Made by a program: the position numbers and the translations under genes. Positions 16,089-25,170 of a stretch of DNA of 64,000 nt are shown one piece after another. Below the pieces are notes generated by a model. That model was not told where the DNA came from, did not search any database, and saw only the letters and a list, made by a program, of their open reading frames with translations. Origin of the DNA: Limibacter armeniacum (GTDB taxonomy: Bacteria; Bacteroidota; Bacteroidia; Cytophagales; Flammeovirgaceae); NCBI RefSeq assembly GCF_036880985.1, contig NZ_JBAJNO010000008.1, positions 2,109,500 to 2,173,499 on the forward strand. The letters are read 5' to 3'. The first letter of the stretch is position 1; each line of letters begins with the position of its first letter.

Positions 16089-16448
16089 TTCACAGATTAG
16101 GAATAACTCCAATAAATTAAAACAAAAACCCTTAATCCATTATCCATAAATAGCCTTTATGAATAGTGGTGAAGGGGTACCTACCTCGTTTTCCCAACAC
16201 TAAGCATTAATAATCAATCCTCAACACGCTAAGTTATGAATATGCCGCTTAGTCACGATTAGATACAAGCCGCAATTATAGATATAAATCAGTTAGTTTG
16301 AAGATTTTTTGGAACAAATATTATGTTAATTATTGGAAATAATATTCAAGAGGTTTTTCACAGTTATAAACTAAGAGGCATTTGTTAAAATATCAACTGC
16401 TTTCAGTATTTGTTTCTGTATTTAAAAGTCAAATGGGTTAAAAGGTGG
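16089..16448. other. Spacer between flippase and arginine decarboxylase
   Basis: About 360 AT-rich bases upstream of the decarboxylase. I see no gene, clear promoter box, terminator or repeat in it. No terminator is evident for the flippase-side end either. Confidence 0.5.
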
Positions 16449-17765
16449 TTATAGTTGTTTTCTCACCTTCTTTGCGAGGGCTTTTGCTTTTATTAAAAAG
16501 GCTAAATAATGGGTTGGGATAAGGTAAAAACATTGCTTCAGACTTATATCTATTTCTTTTTTCAATATCAAAATGAGTACAGTAAATCCTGCTGTTTCTG
16601 AAATAGTTGTGCCTATCACAGCACCCCAGAGTCCCCATTCCTTCATGGCAAAGAAGGAGATACTAATGTTAAGAGAACTTGTCATTAGGAGAAGGTAAGT
16701 ATTGACCTGTGGTTTTTCCAAAGCATTGATAACACTGCCAAATGCATTGCCAAATGGCATAAACAAGGCAGTCAAAAGCATGATGATTAGAATTATAGGA
16801 ACGCCTGATCCATATTCTTCCCCATGAATTAGAGGAATAAGCCAGTGGGCAGTAAGAGAGGCGATAACCATCAGCAGTAAAAATAGGCTAAGAAGCAGGG
16901 AGACACTTTCCTCAAATAAGGTCTTTACAGTCTGCTTGTCATTCATATTGGCGGCTTCACAAAACTTGGGCAGTACCAATGATTGAATTGCCCCATTGGG
17001 TAACAGGATAAGCTGCGAGTACCTGTATGCCAAACCAATCATAGCAGTATCAACAAAAGTCAATAGGGATGCAGTAAAAAAGATGTTGATCCGGTTGGAA
17101 ATGGTATTGATGCTACCTCTCATCATACCGTGTGAGCCATAATAGACAATCCCCTTAAATACTTCTCTACTCATTTGTGCATAAAACAAAGACTTGAAAC
17201 CAATAAGTCTGATGCCGTTAATTGCGCCAATCGTTCCTGCGATGCCCATTACAATCAAAATATTTTCTACAGGTAAAGTATAATAGGCGATATAACTGAG
17301 TCCCAGTATAAGAATGATCATTACGCCAATATTAGACTTAAAAATGTTCTCAACCTGATGACTCATTAAATGTGCAAAAATTTGCCACCTATAAACTGCC
17401 CAAATGACAGCACAAATAGGGTAGTAGAGAAAAAACTCGGTGAGGGAAGGAAAGGTATTTAGTATTCCCAATACAAACAGGATAATGGATGCAAGTGCCT
17501 CAAATAGAACGGTAAATAGAAGTGTGGCTTTGAGTACAGCCATCTGTTGCGTGATGGTACGGCCCGCTGCAAGTTTGTTCATTGCAGTTTGCATCATGGT
17601 TTCCCTGATCTTGGTGATCATATAAAAAATGGTGATAAACAGAATCCATTTTCCGGCAATCTCTGGGTTGTAATATCTTGTAACTACAACCAGAATCCCC
17701 ATACCAATAAGAATGTCAACGATATTGTTGACAATACTCCAGATAATTTTTTTGAAAGTAGGCAT
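16449..17765 (-). CDS. Polysaccharide/oligosaccharide flippase (Wzx/MATE-like)
   Basis: A 438-residue integral membrane protein begun at MPTFKKIIWSIVNNIVD; ten upstream codons are ignored because the typical family start (a Lys-rich stretch followed by helix 1) fits here. It has about 12 hydrophobic helices spread evenly along the length, with the pattern of the MOP exporter superfamily: helix 1 with NNIVDILIGMGILVVVTRYY, and middle segment RGSINTISNRINIFFTASLL. Such proteins move lipid-linked sugars or antibiotics across the inner membrane. It is not beside glycosyltransferase genes here, so its cargo is unknown. The C-terminus is basic (LAKKVRKQL). Confidence 0.78.
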   Translation of the reverse strand: MPTFKKIIWSIVNNIVDILIGMGILVVVTRYYNPEIAGKWILFITIFYMITKIRETMMQTAMNKLAAGRTITQQMAVLKATLLFTVLFEALASIILFVLGILNTFPSLTEFFLYYPICAVIWAVYRWQIFAHLMSHQVENIFKSNIGVMIILILGLSYIAYYTLPVENILIVMGIAGTIGAINGIRLIGFKSLFYAQMSREVFKGIVYYGSHGMMRGSINTISNRINIFFTASLLTFVDTAMIGLAYRYSQLILLPNGAIQSLVLPKFCEAANMNDKQTVKTLFEESVSLLLSLFLLLMVIASLTAHWLIPLIHGEEYGSGVPIILIIMLLTALFMPFGNAFGSVINALEKPQVNTYLLLMTSSLNISISFFAMKEWGLWGAVIGTTISETAGFTVLILILKKEIDISLKQCFYLIPTHYLAFLIKAKALAKKVRKQL

Positions 17766-17924
17766 CAATGTAAAATTGACAGAGTGAAAAGTCAAAAAGG
17801 ACAGTTGTTGAAAGAAAGTTGAAAAGACATTGTGAGCTAATTTGTCTTTTGTTTGAAAGGGATTTTAGCTAAGCAGACATAATTGGGTTAATAGTAATGA
17901 GTTGCTTTTATTCATCGGATAGCG

Positions 17925-19322
17925 TTAACTATTTGTATTAGTGTTTTTTTGGGAAACGTGTTTTTTGATCATAGCGTGAAGGTCTTCTGGTATAAATGGT
18001 TTTGAGATAAAGTCAGTTAGTTTAAAGGTGTGGAGTTCATTCTCAGAAGATGGAGAGGCTGAAATGGCAATAATCGGGAGAGAGGCATACTTTTCCTCAC
18101 CCAAGACCCTGATCTTTAAGGAAGCTTCTCTACCATCCATTACAGGCATAGCCAAGTCCATTAAAATAATGTCATATTCTTTTTCTGAAACCATCTTGAT
18201 ACTTTCTGCACCATTTTTTGCAAAATCAGTCTCACAGTTCCAGTTATTCAGGAATTCCTTCATTACTCGCTGATTCATCGCATTGTCTTCAACTACCAAA
18301 ACTTTAACACCATCCAAGTTTTCAAGTTCCTTACCGGGAGGTAAAATATCAGTTTTGTAGACAGGGCTTTCAACTTTATTGAAGGTAATGTTAAAGTAAA
18401 AAGTTGAACCTTTGTGCTGATTGCTGATGACATATATTTTGGAATTGAAAAGGTGTAACAGTTTCTGACAAATTGCTAATCCTAGGCCTGAACCACCATA
18501 CTTGCGGGTAGTGCTTGAGTCAGCTTGTGTGAAATGTTCAAAAATATTGATTTGCTGAGCTACGGGTATTCCTATGCCTGTGTCTTCTATTTCAAAATGA
18601 AATTCTTGCTTTTTATCAGACTCATCAATGTTAGAGATATTGACAGTTACTGAGCCTTTGTCCGTAAACTTAATAGCATTGTTAATCAGGTTATTCAATA
18701 TTTGGGATAGCCTGGTAGGGTCTCCCATAAAAAGGGTATCAGCATTTCTAGTGACGTTGAACTTGAGGGTAATTTCTTTTTCTTCTGCTTCTGATTGCCA
18801 AGTTTGTCGCAAAGTATATGCGAGTTTCATCAAATTGAATGGCACTTCTTCCAGTTCAAGCTTTCCTGCGTCAATCTTGTTATAGTCTAAAATATCATTG
18901 ATTAAAGAAAGTAGGTTTTGTGAAGCAAAATTGAGTAGGTTTAGCTTCTCAATTTGGTCAGATCTTGGGTCCTGTTTGAGTAGCCAATAGATCATGCCTG
19001 TAACAGCATTCATCGGGGTTCTGATTTCATGGGACATGGTGGAGAGAAACCTTGTCCTAGAAAGCATGGCCATTTCAGATTTATATCTTGCTTCCTCCAA
19101 ATCAGCATTGAGTTGTTGCATTTTGCGGTAGGCTTTCTCAAGAACAGCAGTCCTTTTTTTGATTTGGTCTTCCATGGTACTGCTCATGGAACTGATTTCT
19201 TCTTGTAAACGCTGTATCTGTAGTTCTTGAGTTTGAATAATTTTTTTGGCCTCCGATAATGTCATTTTCCCTTGCTCTATTGAGGTTACAGTTTCTTTTG
19301 CATTTTTCATACTGTAAGACAT
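17925..19322 (-). CDS. Soluble hybrid sensor histidine kinase
   Basis: A 465-residue protein with no membrane segment. Order: a coiled coil (about 18-90), HisKA with the H-box FLSTMSHEIRTPMNAV (phospho-acceptor His98), an HATPase domain with N-box LNNLINNAIKF, G1 EIEDTGIGIP and G2 YGGSGLGLAIC, then a receiver domain (about 337-455) with acidic pocket VVEDN, phospho-acceptor Asp388 in ILMDLAMPVMDG, and Lys440 in FISKPF. It has no PAS or other input domain, so the coiled coil may take the signal from a membrane partner, perhaps the coil-GAF protein upstream, which is inference. No dedicated output regulator lies beside it. The start could also be Met5. Confidence 0.88.
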   Translation of the reverse strand: MSYSMKNAKETVTSIEQGKMTLSEAKKIIQTQELQIQRLQEEISSMSSTMEDQIKKRTAVLEKAYRKMQQLNADLEEARYKSEMAMLSRTRFLSTMSHEIRTPMNAVTGMIYWLLKQDPRSDQIEKLNLLNFASQNLLSLINDILDYNKIDAGKLELEEVPFNLMKLAYTLRQTWQSEAEEKEITLKFNVTRNADTLFMGDPTRLSQILNNLINNAIKFTDKGSVTVNISNIDESDKKQEFHFEIEDTGIGIPVAQQINIFEHFTQADSSTTRKYGGSGLGLAICQKLLHLFNSKIYVISNQHKGSTFYFNITFNKVESPVYKTDILPPGKELENLDGVKVLVVEDNAMNQRVMKEFLNNWNCETDFAKNGAESIKMVSEKEYDIILMDLAMPVMDGREASLKIRVLGEEKYASLPIIAISASPSSENELHTFKLTDFISKPFIPEDLHAMIKKHVSQKNTNTNS

Positions 19323-19499
19323 TGTAGATTATAGTAGTGAAGCAAGTTTGGGTTATTCTATCTTGAAGTTAACTAAGAAATGTGCTAAAGCCTAGCACTA
19401 ATATCTTTATTATAAAGATGAAAGATATTAATTCTAGGCCAAATAAATGGATGTATAAAGAGGGGTGAGTTACCTGTTTCGGAAGTAAGAAAACGCCAA

Positions 19500-21119
19500 T
19501 TATTGAAAACTATTGATAATTAAACCTGAAAAAAACTGGATGGTTTCCTTCTTAAAAGGTAACAAATTGGTGTAGATACTTTTCTTGGGAGCCTCCTTCG
19601 GTTGAATGGCGTTGCTCTCGTTATGAAACTTGTCAATGCTAGTCACCAAGTATTTAAAACTATGAATGTCTTTGGCTTCCTTGTCTACAAATGTAGTTTG
19701 GTCAGCAGATAAAATAGCTATGATATCAGCTGGGTTATTGATGTCAGGGTTTTTACTATTCGTGGTGCTATAAATAATATATTGATTGGGTGAATCGCCA
19801 TCTTGTGCCTTATCCGGTTTTTCCCAACTTAACAATACACCTTCAGATTTCTTCTCCACCTTCACTTTGGCAGGAGCGTTTGGTGGTACATTATCAATCC
19901 AAGGCATAGTAGGCAGCAAGGCAGGGTGAAAGTACAGATTGTTTCTCAGTGAGTCCGTTAAATGTTCCTTGTTATATTTCAATGCTTTTGAACTATACAT
20001 AACACTTCCATTGGTGCTTACAGCCCTGTTATGTCTTACCTGTTTGGGTAGTTCTTCCTTGTTTCTCCAACCGTTTTCAAGACTCTCACCAACCCTGTAT
20101 GCGGCGTGTCCTATATAAAGGTGTTTTCCGAATGTATTATGGCTCCACCAGTCCACCAGTTTTTCATAAGGAATATTTTTGTGCTCAGTGCTTTGGTAAA
20201 CTTGAGGAGCTACATAATCTATCCAACCTTGCTGCAGCCAAAACCTTACATCAGCATACAAATGGTCATAACAAGTATAGCCAGAACGTGTTGGAGATCC
20301 GTAGACACTTTCTCTTTCATTGCGCCAAACACCAAATGGACTGACACCAAACTTGATCATAGGCTTTTCGTTGATGATCAACTTGTGAATGCCTTCAATA
20401 AACTGATTGATATTTTCTCTGCGCCAGTCATGTATATTGGCTGCGTCATTTCGGTATCTGTAATAAGTGTTTTTATCTTTTAGCGTAGCACCAAAGTCAG
20501 GGTATGGATAAAAGTAATCATCAAAGTGGATAGCATCGACTTTATAATTTTGAATGATTTCTCTAATAACCTCTGTCAAATGTTCCCTGACTTCAGGTAT
20601 GCCTGGGTTGAGGATTTTCATATGCCCATAAGTAAGCACCCATTCAGGATGAAGTTTACTGATATGGTTGGCAGATAAGTCAGCCCTCTGAATGTTGGAT
20701 ACTACTCTGAAGGGGTTTAGCCATGCATGGAACTCCATGCCTCTTTTATGAGCCTCATCAATCATAAACTTTAAGGGGTCATAAAATGGCTCAGGAGCAT
20801 CTCCTTGCTTGCCTGAAAGTGAAGCAGACCAAGGTGCTATATTGCTTGGGTATAGGGCATCGCCAGCAGCTCTAACCTGAACGATAATAGCGTTAATCCC
20901 ATTGCTTTTATGAAAATCTATAAGATCAACCAGTTCTTCCTTTTGCTCATCCGAAGTAAGACCTTGCTTTGATGGCCAGTCAATATTGTTGACAGTAGCA
21001 ATCCAGACACCACGAAATTCTCTTTTGGGAGACATTGGTTTATTTTGTGAGAATGCCCCAAAAGCCCCAATAAAGATTATGGCTATACAAAAAGCTGAGC
21101 TGATGATAGAAAGACGCAT
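19500..21119 (-). CDS. GH10-like (PF02638-type) exported glycosidase with C-terminal Fn3
   Basis: A 539-residue protein with a signal peptide (to about FSQ, 25). The main domain (30-370) is a TIM barrel of the GHL10/YngK family: REFRGVWIATVNNIDWPSKQ, GINAIIVQVRAAGDALYPS, KRGMEFHAWLNPFRV, YKVDAIHFDDYFYPYPDFG (with acidic residues at strand end), and QQGWIDYVAPQVYQS. The C-terminal part (about 425-510) is an Fn3-like sandwich. Members are thought to act on cell-wall or surface sugars, but the exact substrate is not established to my knowledge. It lacks a lipobox, so it is likely periplasmic or secreted. Confidence 0.83.
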   Translation of the reverse strand: MRLSIISSAFCIAIIFIGAFGAFSQNKPMSPKREFRGVWIATVNNIDWPSKQGLTSDEQKEELVDLIDFHKSNGINAIIVQVRAAGDALYPSNIAPWSASLSGKQGDAPEPFYDPLKFMIDEAHKRGMEFHAWLNPFRVVSNIQRADLSANHISKLHPEWVLTYGHMKILNPGIPEVREHLTEVIREIIQNYKVDAIHFDDYFYPYPDFGATLKDKNTYYRYRNDAANIHDWRRENINQFIEGIHKLIINEKPMIKFGVSPFGVWRNERESVYGSPTRSGYTCYDHLYADVRFWLQQGWIDYVAPQVYQSTEHKNIPYEKLVDWWSHNTFGKHLYIGHAAYRVGESLENGWRNKEELPKQVRHNRAVSTNGSVMYSSKALKYNKEHLTDSLRNNLYFHPALLPTMPWIDNVPPNAPAKVKVEKKSEGVLLSWEKPDKAQDGDSPNQYIIYSTTNSKNPDINNPADIIAILSADQTTFVDKEAKDIHSFKYLVTSIDKFHNESNAIQPKEAPKKSIYTNLLPFKKETIQFFSGLIINSFQ

Positions 21120-21368
21120 TTCGTTGAAAAAAATGTTGGCGATAGTTTTAAATAATTTGGTTTTAGTACCTTTGCAAGGGCGACAAATATTGGCTAAATA
21201 AGCCTTAATTGCAATGCCTGAGAAAGATTAATGTAGTTTTTATAGTCAGAAAATAGGAGATTTCAGTTTCAAATTATTTCACCATATTTATGTGAGTCTT
21301 AAAAGGCTTCACCTGACATAAATGCACAATGTGAACCGAAAAAAACTATTGTCAATAAATCACTCTTT

Positions 21369-21923
21369 ATGAACCTTTTGAAAAAGGAATTTTTTCTGAA
21401 ATTCATTGTTGGTGTTTCAATTCTTTACCTAAGTATCCTGTCCAGTTGTTTAAGCCCATATTTGGATGAGCTGAAAATCAGGGAAGGTGAGTTGATAGGC
21501 AGGGTAGTTATCCCGAATACGATCAATGTAAAAGTCAAGACAGAAGTCGATGGGGATTCAGTAACACTTGATAGAGATTCTTTATTGGCAATCAATTACG
21601 TCGATTCCAATAGAATAAATCAAGTGAATATAAATACGCTAACCATGACGATGCTCACTCCATCTGATTGTACTTTTTTCGCAATTGACTCAATGGATGT
21701 ATATATCAGTAATGGAGAGCGGGATGTACTAGTAGGTCATCTGGACTCGCTTCCTGTTCCAATCAGCCGTACACTTGAGTTTAATACACGAAATAATGGC
21801 GATGTAAGGAGTGTGTTTTTCAGTGATACAGTCTTTTATAAAGTATCTGTGATTACGAGGGATACATTATTTAATCCCTACTTTACAGAAGTCGAAGCGG
21901 AATATATAATGATTGGAGATTAA
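21369..21923 (+). CDS. Hypothetical lipoprotein, beta-rich
   Basis: A 184-residue protein that starts with a long hydrophobic signal ending in the lipobox ILSSC (Cys27). The mature part is rich in Val, Thr and Asp with alternating strands (GRVVIPNTINVKVKTEVDG, FFSDTVFYKVSVITRDTLF), which suggests a beta sandwich. I do not recognise a family. No acidic stretch follows the Cys, so it probably stays on the periplasmic side of the outer membrane. It is a single gene with its own terminator. Confidence 0.65.
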   Translation: MNLLKKEFFLKFIVGVSILYLSILSSCLSPYLDELKIREGELIGRVVIPNTINVKVKTEVDGDSVTLDRDSLLAINYVDSNRINQVNINTLTMTMLTPSDCTFFAIDSMDVYISNGERDVLVGHLDSLPVPISRTLEFNTRNNGDVRSVFFSDTVFYKVSVITRDTLFNPYFTEVEAEYIMIGD

Positions 21924-21927
21924 GTGA

Positions 21928-21968
21928 AAAAAGCGTCAGTGAAAATAATTTGCTGACGCTTTTTGTTT
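21928..21968 (+). terminator. Terminator of the hypothetical lipoprotein gene
   Basis: Arms AAAGCGTCAG and CTGACGCTTT with a 13-base loop, followed by TTTGTTTTTT. Confidence 0.85.
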
Positions 21969-22047
21969 TTTAATACAAGTTCATTTTTTAACTATATTAG
22001 TGCCCTTTTTGAAACATCTACACTTGTGAAGTAATTAATTTTTTAAA

Positions 22048-24207
22048 ATGAAAAGCACATTATTTTTCACCTTATTTCTTTTAAGTTATTCATTGTTTGC
22101 CCAAAAAGCTTATAAATATCCTATAGCAGCAAAAGATTCAGTTACAGATGAGTACCATGGTGTGCTAGTTAGGGACCCTTATCAATGGATGGAAAACTCT
22201 AATGACCCAAGGCTGACTGAATGGGTTGAAAATCAAAAGCAAATAACGAAAAGAGAGGTAAATAGACAGACGCATGTTTGGGACTTAAGAGCACAGTTAG
22301 CTTCTATGTATTTTGATACTAGAAGAACTGAAACTGATGAATATGCTGAGCAAAACTATAAGCTAAAGAGTAAATATTATTTTAAAGATAAGTTTACATC
22401 AACTGAAAAGACACCTGACCTACTTTATAGAAGAGAAGGAGAATCTAATTATCAATACTTAGTACGCATCAAGGATTTTAGGCAAAGTAAACATGATAAT
22501 TTATTCATCAAATCAAGCATTGTAAATGAGGAAGAAGACCTTGCTCTCATTACAATTTCTAGAAATGGAAGTGATTGGGTTACAGGATATTTTTTTGATT
22601 TAAGAACTGGACAACAGTTACCTGATACTCTTAAGAATATAAGGGGAAGTAGTGGGTTGGAGTGGAATAAGAGAGGGTTGTTCTATGATAGTTATGATAA
22701 TTCTGAAGAAGAAAAGAATGCTTTAAAGAAAGCCAGAGGACAGAAGTTGTGTTACCATTCGCTAGGTCAGCCACAAAGCGAAGACAAGGTTTTGTTCCGT
22801 AATCCAGATAGGTCAGGGACTAATCCATTCTATTTTTCAATACATGAAGATAAGTTAATTCTACATCATTTTCTGAAAGTAAAGGGTACTATATACAATG
22901 CTCTTTCTGTCGCCAATACAGACCCTGAGGCATTCTTACTGAATAATTTTTTAGTATACCCGAATGGGGATAATATTCAGATGAATATTGAGCTAATTCA
23001 AGGTGATTCGGTTTATATAAGGTCAAATTGGAGTGCTCCAAATGAAAGAGTTTTGTTAGCTAACTTTAATCTACCCAACCAAATTTCTGAAATTGTTCCA
23101 GAGTATGATGTTAACCTGTTTGAGGTAAATAAATTGGGTAAAGGCAAATTTGCCTGCCTGTATAAAAAAGAAGGAAGTTATTTTACTTTAATTTTTAGCA
23201 CTAAAGGAGAGTTACTGAAAAAGATTGATTTTCCTAAAGGGAAAAAGTTAGAGTATTTTTATGAATACGAAGATGATGTGGAGGTGACAAATTTCTGTCT
23301 GGAATCTTTTTATCATCCACCATTATGGTATCAGATTTCATTAGATGATCTAAATTTCAAACCTATTGAGTCTGTTTCTGTACCATACGATCCAAATTCT
23401 TTAGAAACTAGATATGTGAAGTATAAATCAAAAGATGGTATAGAAGTGCCGATGTATATCACTTCACGAAAAGATATTAAGCTTAATAGTAAGAATCCTG
23501 TCTTGATGTATGGTTATGGAGGGTATGGAATTACTGTTGAACCATTTTTTGAAGAGTCAATCGGTTTATGGCTATTACATGGAGGTGTTTTAGCAGTTCC
23601 AAATATTAGAGGAGGAGGTGCAAATGGAAGTGATTGGGCACTTGAAGGTCGAGGAATCAAAAAGCAGAATGCAATTGACGATTTTATTGAAGCGGCTGAA
23701 TTCTTGATTCAAGAGAAATATACATCTCCTCAAAAGTTAGCTATAAATGGGGAGTCTCATGGTGGTATGTTGGTAGGGGCTGCTATTACTCAAAGACCAG
23801 AGTTGTTTAAAGCAGCAATTGCTGAAGCCGGTTTGTATGATATGCTAAGGAAAGAAAGGTTTACAGTTTTATCTGTAAATACTAATCTCAATGAGTTTGG
23901 ACAAGTTTCTAATTATGATGATTTCATAAACTTAAAATCCTATTCTCCTTTGCACAATCTAAAACCAGGAGTGACTTACCCGAACCTGCTTTTAATTACT
24001 GGGGATTCAGATGATAGGGTGCCTCCATTACACTCCTTTAAATTCTTAGCAACTATGCAAGAAAAAGGAAGCCCTGAAGCTTTATATCATATCTATATAA
24101 CTCCTGGCTCTGGACATGGAGGAGCATTAACCACTGAAGATTGGGTAAATTATACTTTATATAAATACAGCTTCTTGTTTGATCAGTTATCTATTGATTT
24201 TTATTAG
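22048..24207 (+). CDS. Prolyl oligopeptidase family serine peptidase (S9A), exported
   Basis: A 719-residue enzyme with a signal peptide (to about FAQ, 19). It has the N-terminal helices of the family (DPYQWMENSNDPRLTEWVEN), a seven-bladed propeller (about 75-420) and an alpha/beta hydrolase domain. The triad is visible: Ser570 in NGESHGGMLVG, Asp655/656 in GDSDDRVPPLHS, and His690 in GSGHGGAL; the oxyanion segment GYGGYG is at about 492. It should cut short proline-containing peptides in the periplasm. The usual family nucleophile motif is GGSNGG; the ESHGG form here is a variant. Codon choice is more AT-rich than in the neighbours (many TTA, AGA and AAT codons). Confidence 0.9.
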   Translation: MKSTLFFTLFLLSYSLFAQKAYKYPIAAKDSVTDEYHGVLVRDPYQWMENSNDPRLTEWVENQKQITKREVNRQTHVWDLRAQLASMYFDTRRTETDEYAEQNYKLKSKYYFKDKFTSTEKTPDLLYRREGESNYQYLVRIKDFRQSKHDNLFIKSSIVNEEEDLALITISRNGSDWVTGYFFDLRTGQQLPDTLKNIRGSSGLEWNKRGLFYDSYDNSEEEKNALKKARGQKLCYHSLGQPQSEDKVLFRNPDRSGTNPFYFSIHEDKLILHHFLKVKGTIYNALSVANTDPEAFLLNNFLVYPNGDNIQMNIELIQGDSVYIRSNWSAPNERVLLANFNLPNQISEIVPEYDVNLFEVNKLGKGKFACLYKKEGSYFTLIFSTKGELLKKIDFPKGKKLEYFYEYEDDVEVTNFCLESFYHPPLWYQISLDDLNFKPIESVSVPYDPNSLETRYVKYKSKDGIEVPMYITSRKDIKLNSKNPVLMYGYGGYGITVEPFFEESIGLWLLHGGVLAVPNIRGGGANGSDWALEGRGIKKQNAIDDFIEAAEFLIQEKYTSPQKLAINGESHGGMLVGAAITQRPELFKAAIAEAGLYDMLRKERFTVLSVNTNLNEFGQVSNYDDFINLKSYSPLHNLKPGVTYPNLLLITGDSDDRVPPLHSFKFLATMQEKGSPEALYHIYITPGSGHGGALTTEDWVNYTLYKYSFLFDQLSIDFY

Positions 24208-24233
24208 ATGTTAGATAAAGAACAAGTATTTAA

Positions 24234-24274
24234 AAAAGTAGCTAATCTTTTACACTTAAAGGTTAGCTACTTTT
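24234..24274. terminator. Bidirectional terminator between the S9 peptidase gene and pgeF
   Basis: Seventeen-base arms with one mismatch (AAAAGTAGCTAA / TTAGCTACTTTT cores) and a 7-base loop between convergent genes. Confidence 0.85.
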
Positions 24275-24282
24275 GTATAATG

Positions 24283-25071
24283 TCAGATTAATAAAATGCC
24301 AGCACCAAAACGACCTGTTTTTCCTCTTCTGGCAGAGAAAAATTCATCATGTTTTGTATAGCTGCAAATTCCAGAAACCTCAATATTTTTAGGCTTTATT
24401 CCGACATTGATAAGCATTTGTCTGTTTGCTTCCCATAAGTCCAAATGTGCTTTCCCTCCGTCCTTTCTGTTAGCGATAAGGCTTTGAAACTCTCCAAGTT
24501 TTTGCTCTACTTCTTCGACAACTTCAGGTCCAACCTCATAGATTTCTTGACAAATAGAAGGCCCTATGCCTGCGATTAAATCTTCTGGTCTTGTTCCAAA
24601 TTCCATAGACATCTTTTGGACAGTTTTCTCAGCAATTCTTTGGACAGTTCCCCTCCAGCCTGAGTGAATGGCTGCTGCCGCCTTTTTGATGGGGTCATAA
24701 AGTAGGATAGGGACACAGTCAGCTGATTGGACTGCGATGCAAATACCTTTTTTGTTGGTGATTAGTGCATCTGTATCGTCAATGGGTGTATCAGTTGCTT
24801 CTACCACTTTTATGTGGTCACTGTGTGTTTGTGCAGGGAAGAGGAGAGATGTTGGCGCAATATTTATAGCATCTGCTATTCTTCGCCTGTTTTCCATGAC
24901 ATAATCCAGGTTATCATTGACCATTTTACTGGTGCCCAGGTTTAGGCTGTCCAAATGCTCTTTACTTACTCCTCCTTTACGTGAAGAAACAAAGTGCTGT
25001 ATTCCTTCAATAGCGGAAAGGTTGTCAAATTGGTATAGGGGCAATTCGTTATGAAAAGTCTTGATATGCAT
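24283..25071 (-). CDS. pgeF: Purine nucleoside phosphorylase / peptidoglycan editing factor (YfiH, multicopper-polyphenol-oxidase-like)
   Basis: A 262-residue cytoplasmic protein of the DUF152/YfiH family. The metal site is intact: His83 in PAQTHSDHI, Cys119 in QSADCVPILLYD and His136 in AIHSGWRGT; also IGPSICQEIYEVG and the C-terminal CSYTKHDEFFSARR. Members have been shown to act on purine nucleosides (phosphorolysis, adenosine deamination) and, in E. coli, to remove mis-incorporated residues from peptidoglycan precursors. The start is the only reasonable ATG. It is downstream of typA on the same strand but behind a strong terminator, so probably separately transcribed. Confidence 0.87.
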   Translation of the reverse strand: MHIKTFHNELPLYQFDNLSAIEGIQHFVSSRKGGVSKEHLDSLNLGTSKMVNDNLDYVMENRRRIADAINIAPTSLLFPAQTHSDHIKVVEATDTPIDDTDALITNKKGICIAVQSADCVPILLYDPIKKAAAAIHSGWRGTVQRIAEKTVQKMSMEFGTRPEDLIAGIGPSICQEIYEVGPEVVEEVEQKLGEFQSLIANRKDGGKAHLDLWEANRQMLINVGIKPKNIEVSGICSYTKHDEFFSARRGKTGRFGAGILLI

Positions 25072-25108
25072 AATTGTCGGGCTTGTTTGTTTGGGTAAAA
25101 ATAAAAAA

Positions 25109-25143
25109 GGTCAAGAGAAAAGCGAATCACTTGTCTCTTGACC
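25109..25143 (-). terminator. Terminator of typA
   Basis: Ten-base perfect arms (GGTCAAGAGA / TCTCTTGACC) with a 15-base loop; on the minus strand it is followed by a T-rich run (TTTTTTATTTTT). Confidence 0.88.
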
Positions 25144-25170
25144 AATTTTAATATAGCATTAACCTGTTGG

